Source: Streptomyces sp. NBC_00691 (GTDB lineage: Bacteria > Actinomycetota > Actinomycetes > Streptomycetales > Streptomycetaceae). From it: DNA of 64,000 nucleotides. The position numbers and the translations under genes were made by a program. Positions 21,661 to 31,240 of the stretch are shown one piece after another. Numbering within the stretch: the first letter of the stretch is position 1; each line of letters starts with the position of its first letter. Where the stretch lies: positions 5,890,001 to 5,954,000 of the forward strand of contig NZ_CP109007.1 in assembly GCF_036226665.1 (NCBI RefSeq), read 5' to 3'. The notes under the pieces were generated by a model, which was given only the letters and a program-made list of their open reading frames with translations, was not told the origin of the DNA and did no database searches.

Positions 21661-21702
21661 TGCGGGTGCGGGTGCGGGTGCGGGTGCGGGTGCGGGTGCG
21701 GG
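21661..21702. repeat. Tandem TGCGGG hexamer array
   Basis: Seven perfect copies of TGCGGG, flanked on both sides by degenerate copies to about 21650 and 21735. The array lies between the lhr stop (minus strand) and the nei start. The G-rich strand has regular GGG tracts. No gene fits this 135-bp gap. Confidence 0.9.
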
Positions 21703-21764
21703 GGCGGTGCCCGTGGCCGGTGCGGGGGCGGGTGCCGTGGCGTGGCCGGCCGCGGGTGTGCCGC

Positions 21765-24700
21765 CTACGCGCGGAGGCGGAGGCCTCTCGGGGTGGCGAT
21801 GAAGCCCGCCTTCTCCAGGGGAGCCGCCAGGGGAGAGGTCAGGGACGTCGTCCCGTTGATCCGCTCCACCGTCACCGTGCCCAGGGTGCCCGCTTTCGCG
21901 GATGTCGCCAGGGCCTCCGCCGCGGCTGTCAGCGCCGGGTCGTCCGGTTCCGTCGGCCAGCACAGGAGCGTCTTGCCGCCGCGCTCCATGTAGAGCGAGA
22001 GCTCGCCGTCGACCAGGACCACGAGGGCGCCCGCCTTGCGCCCCGGTTTGTGGCCGGCGCCCGTCGGGGGCTCCGGCCAGGACAGGGCCGCCCCGTAGGC
22101 GTTCGCCGGGTCCGCCGCCGCGAGGACCAGCGCGCGGGCGCCCGCCGCGGCCTCCGCGCCGCGGTCGCGTGCCGTCGCCGCGGCCCGGAGGCGGTCCACC
22201 GCCCCGTCCATCGCGAACTGGGCCGCGCCGAGACCCTCGACCACATAGCCGCGCCGGGCCTGGCCGCTGTCCTCGAAGGCGGCCAGGATCCGGTACGTGG
22301 CGGAGAAACCGCCCTCCACACCCTCGGCCGCCACCGCGCCCCGGGTGACCACACCGTGCCGGTCGAGGAGGGTGCGGGCGAGCGCGTGCGCCCGGTGGGT
22401 CGGTTCGGGCTCCGGCGGGGGGAGCAGGGACCAACGGCCGGAGACCGTCGGAGGACCGGTGCGGGAGGCGGGGCGGGCGGCCGCGGTCAGCGTGCCGTAC
22501 CGGCCGCGCGGGACCGTGCGGCGCGCGCGGTGGGCGGTGGAGCCGGCCGTACGGCCCGAGCCGAGCAGTGCGCGCAGCGGGGCCAGCGTGTCGTTGGTCA
22601 GACGGCCGGACCAGGCCAGGTCCCAGAGGGCGTCCGCCAGCTGCGGATCGGTGGCGTCCGGATGGGTGGTGGCCCGGATCTGGTCGGCGATCTGCCGGAA
22701 GAACAGGCCGTACCCGCCGGAGAGGGCCGTGAGCACCGACTCGTGCAGCGCGGACAGCTCCAGGGGGTGCGGCTGCGGCAGGAGCAGCGGTGCCGCGTCC
22801 GCCAGGTACAGCGAGACCCAGCCGTCCTTGCCGGGCAGCGCCCCCGCTCCCGCCCAGACGACCTCGCCGGTGGTCGTCAGCTCGTCGAGAAGGGCCGGGG
22901 AGTAGTCGCGGACCCGGGACGGCAGGATCAGCTTCTCCAGCGCCGAGGCGGGCACGGGTGCGCCCTGGAGCTGCTCGATCGCGCGGGCGAGGCCGTCGAT
23001 GCCGCGCAGGCTGTTGCTCCCCAGGTGCTGCCACTGCGGAAGGAAGGTGGCGAGCGCGGCCGGCGGCACCGGCTCCAGTTCATGACGCAGGGCGGCGAGG
23101 GAACGGCGGCGCAGCCGGCGCAGGATCGTGGCGTCGCACCATTCCTGGCCGATGCCGGAGGGGTGGAACTCGCCCTGGACGACGCGGCCCGAGGCGGCGA
23201 GCCGCTGGAGGGCGCCGTCGGTGACGGCCGCGCCCAGGCCGAAGCGGGTGGCGGCCTGGGTGGACGTGAACGGGCCGTGCGTCCGGGCGAACCGCGCGAG
23301 GAGGTCGCCGAGCGGGTCCTTGACCGGCTCGGTGAAGGCCTCCGGCACACCGACCGGCAGGGCCGTGCCCAGGGCGTCCCGGAGTCTGCCCGCGTCCTCG
23401 ATGGCCGCCCAGTGCTCCCGGCCCCCGATCCGGACCCGGATCGCGCGACGGGCCGCCCCGAGCTCGTCCGCCCAGCCCGTCCCGGCGCCGCGCTCGGCCA
23501 GCTCGGCGTCCGTCAGCGGGCCCAGGACCCGCAGCAGGTCGGCGACGCCCTCCATGTCCTTGATCCGCCGGTCGTCCGTCAGCCACTGGAGCTCCCGCTC
23601 CAGCTCCGTCAGGACATCGGCGTCGAGCAGCTCGCGCAGCTCCGCCTGCCCCAGCAGCTCGGCGAGCAGCCGGGAGTCCAGGGAGAGTGCGGCCGCCCGC
23701 CGCTCGGCGAGCGGGGAGTCGCCCTCGTACAGGAACTGCGCCACGTAACCGAAGAGGAGCGAGCGGGCGAACGGGGACGGTTCGGCGGTGGTGACCTCGA
23801 CCAGGCGGACCCGGCGCGCCTCGATGTCCCCCATCAGCTCCGTCAGACCGGGGAGGTCGAAGACGTCCTGGAGGCACTCGCGGACGGCCTCCAGGACGAT
23901 CGGGAACGAGCCGAACTCACTGGCCACCTGGAGGAGCTGGGCGGCGCGCTGGCGCTGCTGCCAGAGCGGGGTGCGCTTGCCGGGGTTGCGCTTGGGCAGC
24001 AGCAGGGCGCGCGCGGCGCACTCGCGGAACCGGGACGCGAACAGCGCGGAGCCGCCCACCTGGTCGGTGACGATCTGGCCGATCTCGCCCTTGTCGAAGA
24101 GGGCGTCGGCGGCGCCGACGGGCGCCTTGTCGGCGTCGAAGGCCGTGTCGAGGTGCGGTCCGGGGTCGACCGGTTCGTGGTCGAGGAGGTCCAGGCCCAT
24201 GTCCAGGCCCATCAGGTCGGCGTCCGGGAGACGCAGCACGATGCCGTCGTCCGCGTGCATCACCTGCGCGTCCATGCCGTACCGCTCGGCGAGCCGCGCG
24301 CCGAGCGCCAGCGCCCACGGGGCGTGCACCTGCGCGCCGAACGGGGAGTGGATGACGACCCGCCAGTCGCCGAGTTCGTCCCGGAAGCGCTCGACCAGGA
24401 TCGTCCGGTCGTCGGGCACGTGGCCGCAGGCCTCGCGCTGCTCCTTGAGGTACGCCAGGACGTTCTCCGCGGCCCAGGCGTCCAGGCCCGCGGCGAGCAG
24501 CCGCAGCCGTGCGTCGTCGTCCGAGAGGGCGCCGACCTCGCGGAGGAACGCACCGACCGCGCGGCCCAGTTCGAGGGGGCGGCCCAGCTGGTCGCCCTTC
24601 CAGAACGGCAGCCTGCCCGGCACCCCGGGCGCCGGCGTGACGAGCACCCGGTCGCGGGTGATGTCCTGGATCCGCCACGAGGTGGTGCCGAGGGTGAACA

Positions 24701-26423
24701 CGTCGCCGACCCGGGACTCGTACACCATCTCCTCGTCGAGCTCGCCGACCCTGCCCCCGCCCTTCTTGGGGTCCGAGCCGACGAGGAACACACCGAAGAG
24801 GCCGCGGTCGGGGATCGTGCCGCCCGAGGTGACGGCGAGCCGCTGCGCGCCGGGCCGCCCCGTGACCGTCCCGGCGACCCGGTCCCAGACCACGCGGGGG
24901 CGCAGCTCGGCGAAGGCATCCGACGGGTAGCGGCCGGCGAGCATGTCGAGCACGCCCGTGAACGCCGATTCGGGCAGCGAGGCGAACGGCGCCGCCCGGC
25001 GCACCAGGGCGAGCAGGTCGTCCACCTGCCAGGTGTCGAGCGCGACGACGGCCACCAGCTGCTGGGCCAGCACGTCCAGAGGGTTGGCGGGGATCCGCAT
25101 CGACTCGATCGCGCCCGACCGCATCCGCTCGGTGACCACGGCCGCCTGCACCAGGTCGCCCCGGTACTTGGGGAAGACCACACCCGTCGACACCGCGCCG
25201 ACCTGGTGCCCGGCGCGGCCCACGCGCTGGAGCCCGGAGGCCACCGAGGGCGGCGACTCGACCTGCACGACCAGGTCGACCGCGCCCATGTCGATGCCCA
25301 GCTCCAGGCTGGAGGTGGCCACCACGGCGGGCAGCCGGCCCGCTTTCAGGTCCTCCTCGACCTGGGCCCGCTGCTCCTTCGACACCGAGCCGTGGTGGGC
25401 GCGGGCGAGCAGCGGCGGGGCGCCCTGGGCCGCGCCGGACTGGGCCATGATCTCGGCCGGCTGAGCCCCCTCGGGGAGCGGTTCGCCGGTGGCCCGCTCG
25501 TACGCGATCTCGTTGAGCCGGTTGCACAGGCGCTCGGCGAGGCGGCGGGAGTTGGCGAAGACGATCGTCGAGCGGTGGGACTGGACGAGGTCGGCGATCC
25601 GCTCCTCGACATGCGGCCAGATCGAGGGCTTGTCGCCGCCGTCCTTGCCCTCGGAGGCGGGGGAGCCGCCCAGCTCGCCCATGTCCTCGACGGGGACGAC
25701 GACGGAGAGGTCGAACTCCTTGCCCGAGCGCGGCTGCACGATCTCCACGGCGCGCCCCGGCGACAGGTACCGGGCCACCTCGTCCACCGGGCGGACCGTG
25801 GCCGACAGCCCGATCCGGCGCGCGGGGCGGGGCAGCAGCTCGTCGAGCCGCTCCAGGGAGAGGGCCAGGTGCGCGCCCCGCTTCGTGCCCGCGACGGCGT
25901 GGACCTCGTCCAGGATGACCGTCTCCACGCCCGCGAGTGCCTCGCGGGCGGCGGAGGTCAGCATCAGGAACAGCGACTCGGGCGTGGTGATCAGGATGTC
26001 CGGCGGCCGGGTCGCGAGGGACCGGCGCTCGGCCGGCGGGGTGTCGCCGGAGCGGATGCCGACCCGGATGTCCGGCTCGGGAAGCCCGAGCCGCACCGAC
26101 TCCTGCCGGATTCCGGTCAGCGGCGAGCGCAGGTTCCGCTCGACGTCCACGGCGAGGGCCTTGAGCGGCGACACGTACAGCACGCGGCAGCGCTTCTTCG
26201 GCTCGGCCGGCTGCGGTGCGGAGGCGAGCCGGTCGAGGGAGGCGAGGAAGGCGGCCAGGGTCTTGCCCGAGCCGGTCGGCGCGACGACGAGCACGTCGGA
26301 GCCGGCGCCGATGGCGGTCCAGGCGCCCTCCTGCGCCGCCGTGGGCGCGGTGAACGCCCCGGTGAACCAGCTGCGGGTCGCGGGGGAGAACGAGTCGAGC
26401 GCGGACCTGACCATGTCCTCCAT
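21765..26423 (-). CDS. lhr: Lhr-type large ATP-dependent DNA helicase
   Basis: About 1552 residues. Superfamily 2 motifs: Walker A APTGSGKT (49-56), DEVH (172-175), SAT in GLSATVRP, and motif VI QRVGRAGHQVG. A long C-terminal extension follows, with DUF4145/Lhr core and winged-helix regions, as in mycobacterial Lhr, a 3'-5' DNA translocase and RNA:DNA helicase. Full length is about 1500, so the gene is complete. The start at 26423 (MEDMVRSALD) is favoured; ATG 26414 is an alternative. It diverges from an AraC regulator across about 100 bp. Confidence 0.94.
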   Translation of the reverse strand: MEDMVRSALDSFSPATRSWFTGAFTAPTAAQEGAWTAIGAGSDVLVVAPTGSGKTLAAFLASLDRLASAPQPAEPKKRCRVLYVSPLKALAVDVERNLRSPLTGIRQESVRLGLPEPDIRVGIRSGDTPPAERRSLATRPPDILITTPESLFLMLTSAAREALAGVETVILDEVHAVAGTKRGAHLALSLERLDELLPRPARRIGLSATVRPVDEVARYLSPGRAVEIVQPRSGKEFDLSVVVPVEDMGELGGSPASEGKDGGDKPSIWPHVEERIADLVQSHRSTIVFANSRRLAERLCNRLNEIAYERATGEPLPEGAQPAEIMAQSGAAQGAPPLLARAHHGSVSKEQRAQVEEDLKAGRLPAVVATSSLELGIDMGAVDLVVQVESPPSVASGLQRVGRAGHQVGAVSTGVVFPKYRGDLVQAAVVTERMRSGAIESMRIPANPLDVLAQQLVAVVALDTWQVDDLLALVRRAAPFASLPESAFTGVLDMLAGRYPSDAFAELRPRVVWDRVAGTVTGRPGAQRLAVTSGGTIPDRGLFGVFLVGSDPKKGGGRVGELDEEMVYESRVGDVFTLGTTSWRIQDITRDRVLVTPAPGVPGRLPFWKGDQLGRPLELGRAVGAFLREVGALSDDDARLRLLAAGLDAWAAENVLAYLKEQREACGHVPDDRTILVERFRDELGDWRVVIHSPFGAQVHAPWALALGARLAERYGMDAQVMHADDGIVLRLPDADLMGLDMGLDLLDHEPVDPGPHLDTAFDADKAPVGAADALFDKGEIGQIVTDQVGGSALFASRFRECAARALLLPKRNPGKRTPLWQQRQRAAQLLQVASEFGSFPIVLEAVRECLQDVFDLPGLTELMGDIEARRVRLVEVTTAEPSPFARSLLFGYVAQFLYEGDSPLAERRAAALSLDSRLLAELLGQAELRELLDADVLTELERELQWLTDDRRIKDMEGVADLLRVLGPLTDAELAERGAGTGWADELGAARRAIRVRIGGREHWAAIEDAGRLRDALGTALPVGVPEAFTEPVKDPLGDLLARFARTHGPFTSTQAATRFGLGAAVTDGALQRLAASGRVVQGEFHPSGIGQEWCDATILRRLRRRSLAALRHELEPVPPAALATFLPQWQHLGSNSLRGIDGLARAIEQLQGAPVPASALEKLILPSRVRDYSPALLDELTTTGEVVWAGAGALPGKDGWVSLYLADAAPLLLPQPHPLELSALHESVLTALSGGYGLFFRQIADQIRATTHPDATDPQLADALWDLAWSGRLTNDTLAPLRALLGSGRTAGSTAHRARRTVPRGRYGTLTAAARPASRTGPPTVSGRWSLLPPPEPEPTHRAHALARTLLDRHGVVTRGAVAAEGVEGGFSATYRILAAFEDSGQARRGYVVEGLGAAQFAMDGAVDRLRAAATARDRGAEAAAGARALVLAAADPANAYGAALSWPEPPTGAGHKPGRKAGALVVLVDGELSLYMERGGKTLLCWPTEPDDPALTAAAEALATSAKAGTLGTVTVERINGTTSLTSPLAAPLEKAGFIATPRGLRLRA

Positions 26424-26527
26424 CGTGCACCCCGGCACTGACAACCGCCCGGACCTGGGGATATCAGGACCCGGGATGTCCCGGAGTCACGACGGCGCCC
26501 CCTTCGCCGCTGCCGCAGAATGGAGGC

Positions 26528-27373
26528 ATGGCGAGTGGGGAGCGGGCACGGTACTGGCAGTACTCCGAGCTGCCGGGGGTCGACCTGCTGCACGCCCACT
26601 ACATCCACAAGGCCTTCGCCCGGCACACCCACGAGACCTTCGTCTTCGCCGCGATCACCGAGGGCGTCGAGGCCTTCCACTACCGTGACGACCTCGTCCA
26701 CGCGGGCCCCGGCCAGATCGCCCTGGTGAACCCCGACACCCCGCACACCGGGCACGCGGGCGTGCCCGAGGGCTGGACGTACCGGACGATCTATCCCGAC
26801 GCGGAGATCGTGCGGTCCATCGCCGCCGACACCCTCGCCCTGCGCGGCTCGGTCGGCTTCACCACGCCCGTCGTGGACGACCCGTACGCCGCCCGGCTCA
26901 TCGTCGGCGTCCACCGGGCCGCGGAGGAGGGGAACGCGCTCGCGGCCGACAGCCTGCTGCGGCTGGTCACCGCCCGGATGCTGCGCAGCCACGGCGGTAT
27001 CGTCACCCCGCTCGCGCCCCGCTCGGCGGGCTCCCGGAACGCGGCACGCGCGCGTGCCGTCCTGGAGGACCGCATGATCGAGCCGCCGACCCTGGAGCGG
27101 CTCGCCACGGACCTGGGCACCAGCCCCTTCGCCCTCCTCCGGGCCTTCCGGGACGCGTACGGGATGCCGCCGCACACCTGGCTGACCGACGCGCGCGTAC
27201 GCCGGGCCCGGCAGCTGCTCGACACGGGGACGCCGCCGGCGGAGGCGGCAGCGGCCGTCGGCTTCACCGACCAGTCGCACCTCAACCGGCATTTCACCCG
27301 CAGCGTCGGAGTGCCGCCGGGGGCGTACCAGCGCGCAAGAACGTACAAGACCGGGCCTCCGGAGCTGCCGTAA
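26528..27373 (+). CDS. AraC-family transcriptional regulator
   Basis: 281 residues. An N-terminal cupin-type ligand domain with clustered His (LLHAHYIHKAFARHTHETF) is followed by a C-terminal double-HTH AraC domain (about 175-270, ending AAAVGFTDQSHLNRHFTRSVGVPPGAYQ). GGAGG sits only 1 nt before the ATG, so start-site recognition may be unusual. It stands 10 bp upstream of azlC in the same direction and probably controls the AzlCD exporter, in response to an amino acid or related molecule. Confidence 0.92.
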   Translation: MASGERARYWQYSELPGVDLLHAHYIHKAFARHTHETFVFAAITEGVEAFHYRDDLVHAGPGQIALVNPDTPHTGHAGVPEGWTYRTIYPDAEIVRSIAADTLALRGSVGFTTPVVDDPYAARLIVGVHRAAEEGNALAADSLLRLVTARMLRSHGGIVTPLAPRSAGSRNAARARAVLEDRMIEPPTLERLATDLGTSPFALLRAFRDAYGMPPHTWLTDARVRRARQLLDTGTPPAEAAAAVGFTDQSHLNRHFTRSVGVPPGAYQRARTYKTGPPELP

Positions 27374-27383
27374 CGTCCCTGAC

Positions 27384-28124
27384 GTGGCAGAACAGACAGC
27401 ACCTCCCGTCATACGCGACGACACACCGGCCAAACCCGACGCGGCCGTCGTCCGCGACGCCCTCGGTGTCGGCGTCGCCGTCGGGCTCTCCGGCTTCGCC
27501 TTCGGCGTGACCTCGGCGGGCTCCGGCCTCAGCGTCCTCCAGACCTGCGTCCTCAGCCTGCTCGTCTTCACCGGCGCCTCGCAGTTCGCCCTGGTCGGAG
27601 CGCTCGCCGCGGGCGGCAACCCCTTCACGGCCGCCGCCGGGGCCTTCTTCCTGGGCACCAGGAACGCCTTCTACGGGCTGCGCCTCTCGCAGCTCCTGGC
27701 CCTGCCGAAGGCCGTCAGGCCGTTCGCCGCGCACTGGGTGATCGACGAGACCACCGCCGTCTCCCTCGCGCAGCCGACCCGCCGGGCCGCCCGCGTCGGT
27801 TTCACCGTCACCGGACTCACGCTGTACGTCCTGTGGAACGCCACCACGCTCCTCGGGGCGCTCGGCGCCGAGGCCATCGGCGACACCGCGGCCTGGGGGC
27901 TCGACGCGGCCGGACCCGCCGTCTTCCTCGCCCTGCTCGCCCCCATGCTGAAGTCCGCGACCGAGCGGGCCACCGCCGGCATCGCCGTCCTGCTCGGCCT
28001 CGGGCTGCTGCCGGTGCTGCCCGCCGGCGTCCCGGTCCTCGCGGCTGCCCTCGCCGCGCCCCTGGTGCTCTGGCTCCAGGGCCGCCGGATGGGCACCGCC
28101 GGACGAGAGGAGGACTCCCGATGA
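27384..28124 (+). CDS. azlC: AzlC-type branched-chain amino acid exporter subunit
   Basis: 246 residues with about seven membrane helices. It has the AzlC core (FTGASQFALVGALAAGG and FFLGTRNAFYGLRLS). AzlC works with the small AzlD subunit to export branched-chain amino acids or analogues. The start is GTG 27384. Its stop overlaps the azlD start as ATGA, so production of the two subunits is coupled. Confidence 0.92.
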   Translation: MAEQTAPPVIRDDTPAKPDAAVVRDALGVGVAVGLSGFAFGVTSAGSGLSVLQTCVLSLLVFTGASQFALVGALAAGGNPFTAAAGAFFLGTRNAFYGLRLSQLLALPKAVRPFAAHWVIDETTAVSLAQPTRRAARVGFTVTGLTLYVLWNATTLLGALGAEAIGDTAAWGLDAAGPAVFLALLAPMLKSATERATAGIAVLLGLGLLPVLPAGVPVLAAALAAPLVLWLQGRRMGTAGREEDSR

Positions 28125-28432
28125 ACGTCTGGATCGCGATCGCCCTCACCGCCGCCGGGTGCTACCTGGTGAAGCTCGTGGGCCTGCTCGTACCCGCGGG
28201 AGCGCTGGAGCGACCGCTCGTCCAGCGGCTCGCCGCCCTGCTCCCCGTGGCCCTGCTCGCCGCGCTCACCGCGCAGCAGACGTTCGGCGCGGGCGGCACC
28301 GTGGTCCTGGACGCCCGCGCCGCGGGGCTCGCCGCGGCGGCGGTCGCCCTCGTCCTGCGGGCACCGTTCCTGGTCGTCGTGGGCGCCGCCGTCGCGGTCA
28401 CCGCGGGGGCACGGGCGCTGGGCTGGGGGTGA
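28121..28432 (+). CDS. azlD: AzlD-type small membrane subunit
   Basis: 103 residues, three to four membrane helices. It begins MNVWIAIALTAAGCYLVKL, a typical AzlD opening. GAGAGGAGG lies before the ATG, which overlaps the azlC stop. It completes the AraC-AzlC-AzlD cassette. Confidence 0.9.
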   Translation: MNVWIAIALTAAGCYLVKLVGLLVPAGALERPLVQRLAALLPVALLAALTAQQTFGAGGTVVLDARAAGLAAAAVALVLRAPFLVVVGAAVAVTAGARALGWG

Positions 28433-28456
28433 CTCCGGCGAGGCGGCCTCCCCGGG

Positions 28457-29386
28457 TCAGTCGACCGGACGGCCGTGGGCGCGGAGCGTGCGGAGGGCTT
28501 CGACCGTGACCATCGGGCGGCATTCCAGGGCCGTGCCGGGGGCCCAGGTGCGCCAGCGGATCGGCCAGCCGCCGTCCTCCCGCTGATCGGCCGCGAGCCG
28601 GTCGAGCGAGCGGGACATCTCCTCCTCCGTGAACCAGCGGGTCGCCAGGGAGTCCGGCACGCGCGCGTAGTCGTGCGGGAAGTGCACCTCCCCGGGCGCG
28701 TATCCCTCCGCCACCGGGTCGTCCTCCTCCCGGTCCGGGTCCAGGACGGCGAGCCGCTGCTCCCGGACCATGCGGCCGAGGCGGTCGGCGGCCGCCTCGG
28801 CACGCGCGCGGTCCGGGGCCCCGTCGAGGAAGGCGACGGCGGCCTGGACCTCGTACGGATGGGACTTCTCCAGGGACTCCACGGCCGACCAGCAGAACTC
28901 GGTCGCCCGGAACAGCCACGCGTGCCAGACCTGGTTGCGGTGCAGCACTCCGACCACCGGGCCCGTCGTGAGCAGCGCGCTCGGCGGGGAGTCGACGACC
29001 GGGACGAACGGCGCGGACGGGTAGCCGCGCTGCGAGGGGTGGATCGCGGGGAGCGCGCCGTCGTGGGTCGACACGTCCGTGAGGTAGCGGCAGATCCGCT
29101 CCACGCGCAGTCCGCCGCAGCGGCCGATGGAGTCCAGCACCCGCAGCGCGTGCGCGGTGTGCAGGGGCTGGCTGACCGGCCCGCGGAGATCGGGTTCGAG
29201 CGCGTGGCCGTAGCCGCCGTCCTCGTTGAGGTACGCCGAGAGGGACGTCTCCACCTGGTCCGCGCCACCGCGCAGGAAGTGGTAGGCGAACCGGCGCTGT
29301 TCCAGGACCCGGGCCGTCAGCCAGATGAAATGCTCGGCGCGGGCCAGGGGGGTAGCTGGCGGGGAGGAGAGTGGTTTTTCGGCCAT
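28457..29386 (-). CDS. Alpha-toroid (prenyltransferase/squalene-oxidase-like) protein of unknown function
   Basis: 309 residues, soluble. It has spaced Gly-rich turns typical of alpha/alpha-toroid folds (NEDGGYGHALEPD near the N-terminus and DGGWPIRWRTWAPG near the C-terminus). No terpene-cyclase DxDD motif is seen, so enzymatic cyclisation is unlikely to be its role. ATG 29386 is chosen; an upstream extension lacks support. It is convergent with azlD and divergent from the DUF3046 gene. Confidence 0.82.
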   Translation of the reverse strand: MAEKPLSSPPATPLARAEHFIWLTARVLEQRRFAYHFLRGGADQVETSLSAYLNEDGGYGHALEPDLRGPVSQPLHTAHALRVLDSIGRCGGLRVERICRYLTDVSTHDGALPAIHPSQRGYPSAPFVPVVDSPPSALLTTGPVVGVLHRNQVWHAWLFRATEFCWSAVESLEKSHPYEVQAAVAFLDGAPDRARAEAAADRLGRMVREQRLAVLDPDREEDDPVAEGYAPGEVHFPHDYARVPDSLATRWFTEEEMSRSLDRLAADQREDGGWPIRWRTWAPGTALECRPMVTVEALRTLRAHGRPVD

Positions 29387-29465
29387 GCTCCGACCGTAGG
29401 GCGGAAAGTCGCGGTGACAAGGGCTACGGAGCGGGCTGCACTCTTGGGAGCGTGATACTGGGGTC

Positions 29466-29660
29466 ATGCGGTTGACGATTTTCTGGGAACGGATGGCGGA
29501 CCACTTCGGCGCGTCCTACGCCGAGTCCTTCGCGCGTGACCATGTGATGGCCGAGCTCGGAGGCCGGTCGGTGCACGAGGCACTGGATTCCGGCTGGGAG
29601 ACGAAGGACGTGTGGCGGGCCGTCTGCGCGGCCGTCGGCGTACCCGCCGACAAGCAGTGA
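29466..29660 (+). CDS. DUF3046 small conserved actinobacterial protein
   Basis: 64 residues, MRLTIFWERMADHFGASYAESFARDHV, which is the DUF3046 signature. In mycobacteria the gene lies next to recA-recX. Here recA is 9 kb away. The function is unknown. It starts 79 bp from the divergent alpha-toroid gene. Confidence 0.9.
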   Translation: MRLTIFWERMADHFGASYAESFARDHVMAELGGRSVHEALDSGWETKDVWRAVCAAVGVPADKQ

Positions 29661-29798
29661 CCGGACGCCGGCGGACGGTTCGGTCCGCGGCGCCGCCGGA
29701 GGGCACCCCCGCCGTCACCGGGCCGGTCACGGCAGGTGACCGAAGGGGATGTGGGGGGTCCGGGGCGGAATGTCCCCGCGGTGCGCGAGACTGGCGGG

Positions 29799-31214
29799 GT
29801 GGCTTCTCCGACTGACGACACCGAAGGCTCCGACGACACCGACGGCTCCGGCCTGAGCGCACCCGCGGGTGCGACGGGCGAGACCGGCGCGAGCGGGTCG
29901 ACCGCCGCGACCGGACCGACCCGGTCCGCCGGGCCGGATGCCTCGGCCGGACCGGCCGGGACGGTCACCGCGTCCGGACCGGCAGGCCCCGCCGTCTCCA
30001 CGGCGGCGGGCGGCAGAGGCGACGACGGCGGACCCGCACCCGTGTCCGCGGCCCAGGCGGCCCGGATGCCGCGGTGGCTGCCGCGCGCGCTCGTCCTCGC
30101 CCTCGCGCTCTACTCCGTCTTCCTCCTCGGCAACTGGGCCTTCCACCAGCTCGTCGGCCTCCTCGTCAACATCCTGCTCGCCTTCTTCCTCGCCCTCGCC
30201 ATCGAACCGGCGGTCGGCCGCATGGCGGCGCGCGGGATGCGCCGGGGGCTCGCCACGTTCCTCGTCTTCTTCGCCGTCCTGATCTTCAGCGTCGGATTCG
30301 TCGTCCTCCTGGGGTCGATGCTCGCCGGCCAGATCGTGGACATGGTCGAGAACTTCCCCAAGTACCTCGACTCGCTGATCAACTGGATCAACCAGAACTT
30401 CCACACCGACCTGTCGCGGGTCGAGGTCCAGGACAGCGTCCTGAGCTCCGACTGGCTGCAGAAGTACGTCCAGAACAGCGCGTCCGGCGTTCTCGACGTC
30501 TCCGCCACCGTCCTCGGCGGCCTGTTCCGGCTGCTGACGATCTTCCTGTTCTCGTTCTACTTCGCGGCCGACGGGCCCCGGCTGCGGCGCGCGCTCTGCT
30601 CCGTCCTGCCGCCCGCCCGGCAGACCGAGGTGCTGCGGGCGTGGGAGATCGCGGTCGACAAGACCGGCGGCTATCTGTACTCGCGCGGGCTCATGGCCCT
30701 CATCTCCGGTGTCGCGCACTTCGTGCTCTTCGAGATCCTCGGCGTGCCGTACGCGCCCGCGCTCGCCGTGTGGGTCGGCCTGGTCTCGCAGTTCATCCCG
30801 ACCATCGGTACGTATCTGGCCGGCGCGCTGCCGATGCTGCTCGCCTTCACCGTGAACCCCTGGTACGCGCTGTGGGTGCTCGGCTTCGTCGTGATCTACC
30901 AGCAGTTCGAGAACTACCTGCTCCAGCCGAAGCTCACGTCGAAGACGGTGGACATCCACCCGGCGGTCGCCTTCGGATCGGTCATCGCGGGGACGGCGCT
31001 GCTCGGCGTCGTCGGTGCGCTGATCGCGATCCCGGCCGTCGCCACCCTCCAGGCCTTCCTCGGCGCTTATGTGAAGCGGTACGACGTGACGGACGACCCG
31101 CGCGTCCACGGGCACCGGAGGTACGGGGAGGCCGTGGTCGCGCGGCTGCAGAAGGCCCTTCACCACAAGAAGGAGAAGGAGAGGGAGGCCGCTCGGGATG
31201 CGGACGACTCCTGA
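29799..31214 (+). CDS. AI-2E family (UPF0118/PerM-like) membrane permease
   Basis: About 471 residues. A disordered Thr/Gly/Ala/Pro-rich N-terminus of about 90 residues precedes about eight membrane helices. The characteristic FIPTIGTYLAGALPMLLAF and YQQFENYLLQPKL blocks are present, along with an extracytoplasmic helical stretch after the third helix (MVENFPKYLDSLINWINQN). The family moves small molecules or ions; autoinducer-2 export is only one documented case. The start is uncertain: GTG 29799 is preferred over GTG 29736 because the extra residues look non-coding. It is convergent with cydB. Confidence 0.88.
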   Translation: MASPTDDTEGSDDTDGSGLSAPAGATGETGASGSTAATGPTRSAGPDASAGPAGTVTASGPAGPAVSTAAGGRGDDGGPAPVSAAQAARMPRWLPRALVLALALYSVFLLGNWAFHQLVGLLVNILLAFFLALAIEPAVGRMAARGMRRGLATFLVFFAVLIFSVGFVVLLGSMLAGQIVDMVENFPKYLDSLINWINQNFHTDLSRVEVQDSVLSSDWLQKYVQNSASGVLDVSATVLGGLFRLLTIFLFSFYFAADGPRLRRALCSVLPPARQTEVLRAWEIAVDKTGGYLYSRGLMALISGVAHFVLFEILGVPYAPALAVWVGLVSQFIPTIGTYLAGALPMLLAFTVNPWYALWVLGFVVIYQQFENYLLQPKLTSKTVDIHPAVAFGSVIAGTALLGVVGALIAIPAVATLQAFLGAYVKRYDVTDDPRVHGHRRYGEAVVARLQKALHHKKEKEREAARDADDS

Positions 31215-31240
31215 GCCTCAGAGGTGGGACAGCCCTTCCC

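Noticed and set aside
20949..26441. An 1830-residue open frame on the plus strand
   Set aside because: It runs antisense to lhr and nei. The composition is Gly/Arg/Asp-rich without domains, as expected for the complementary strand of high-GC genes.
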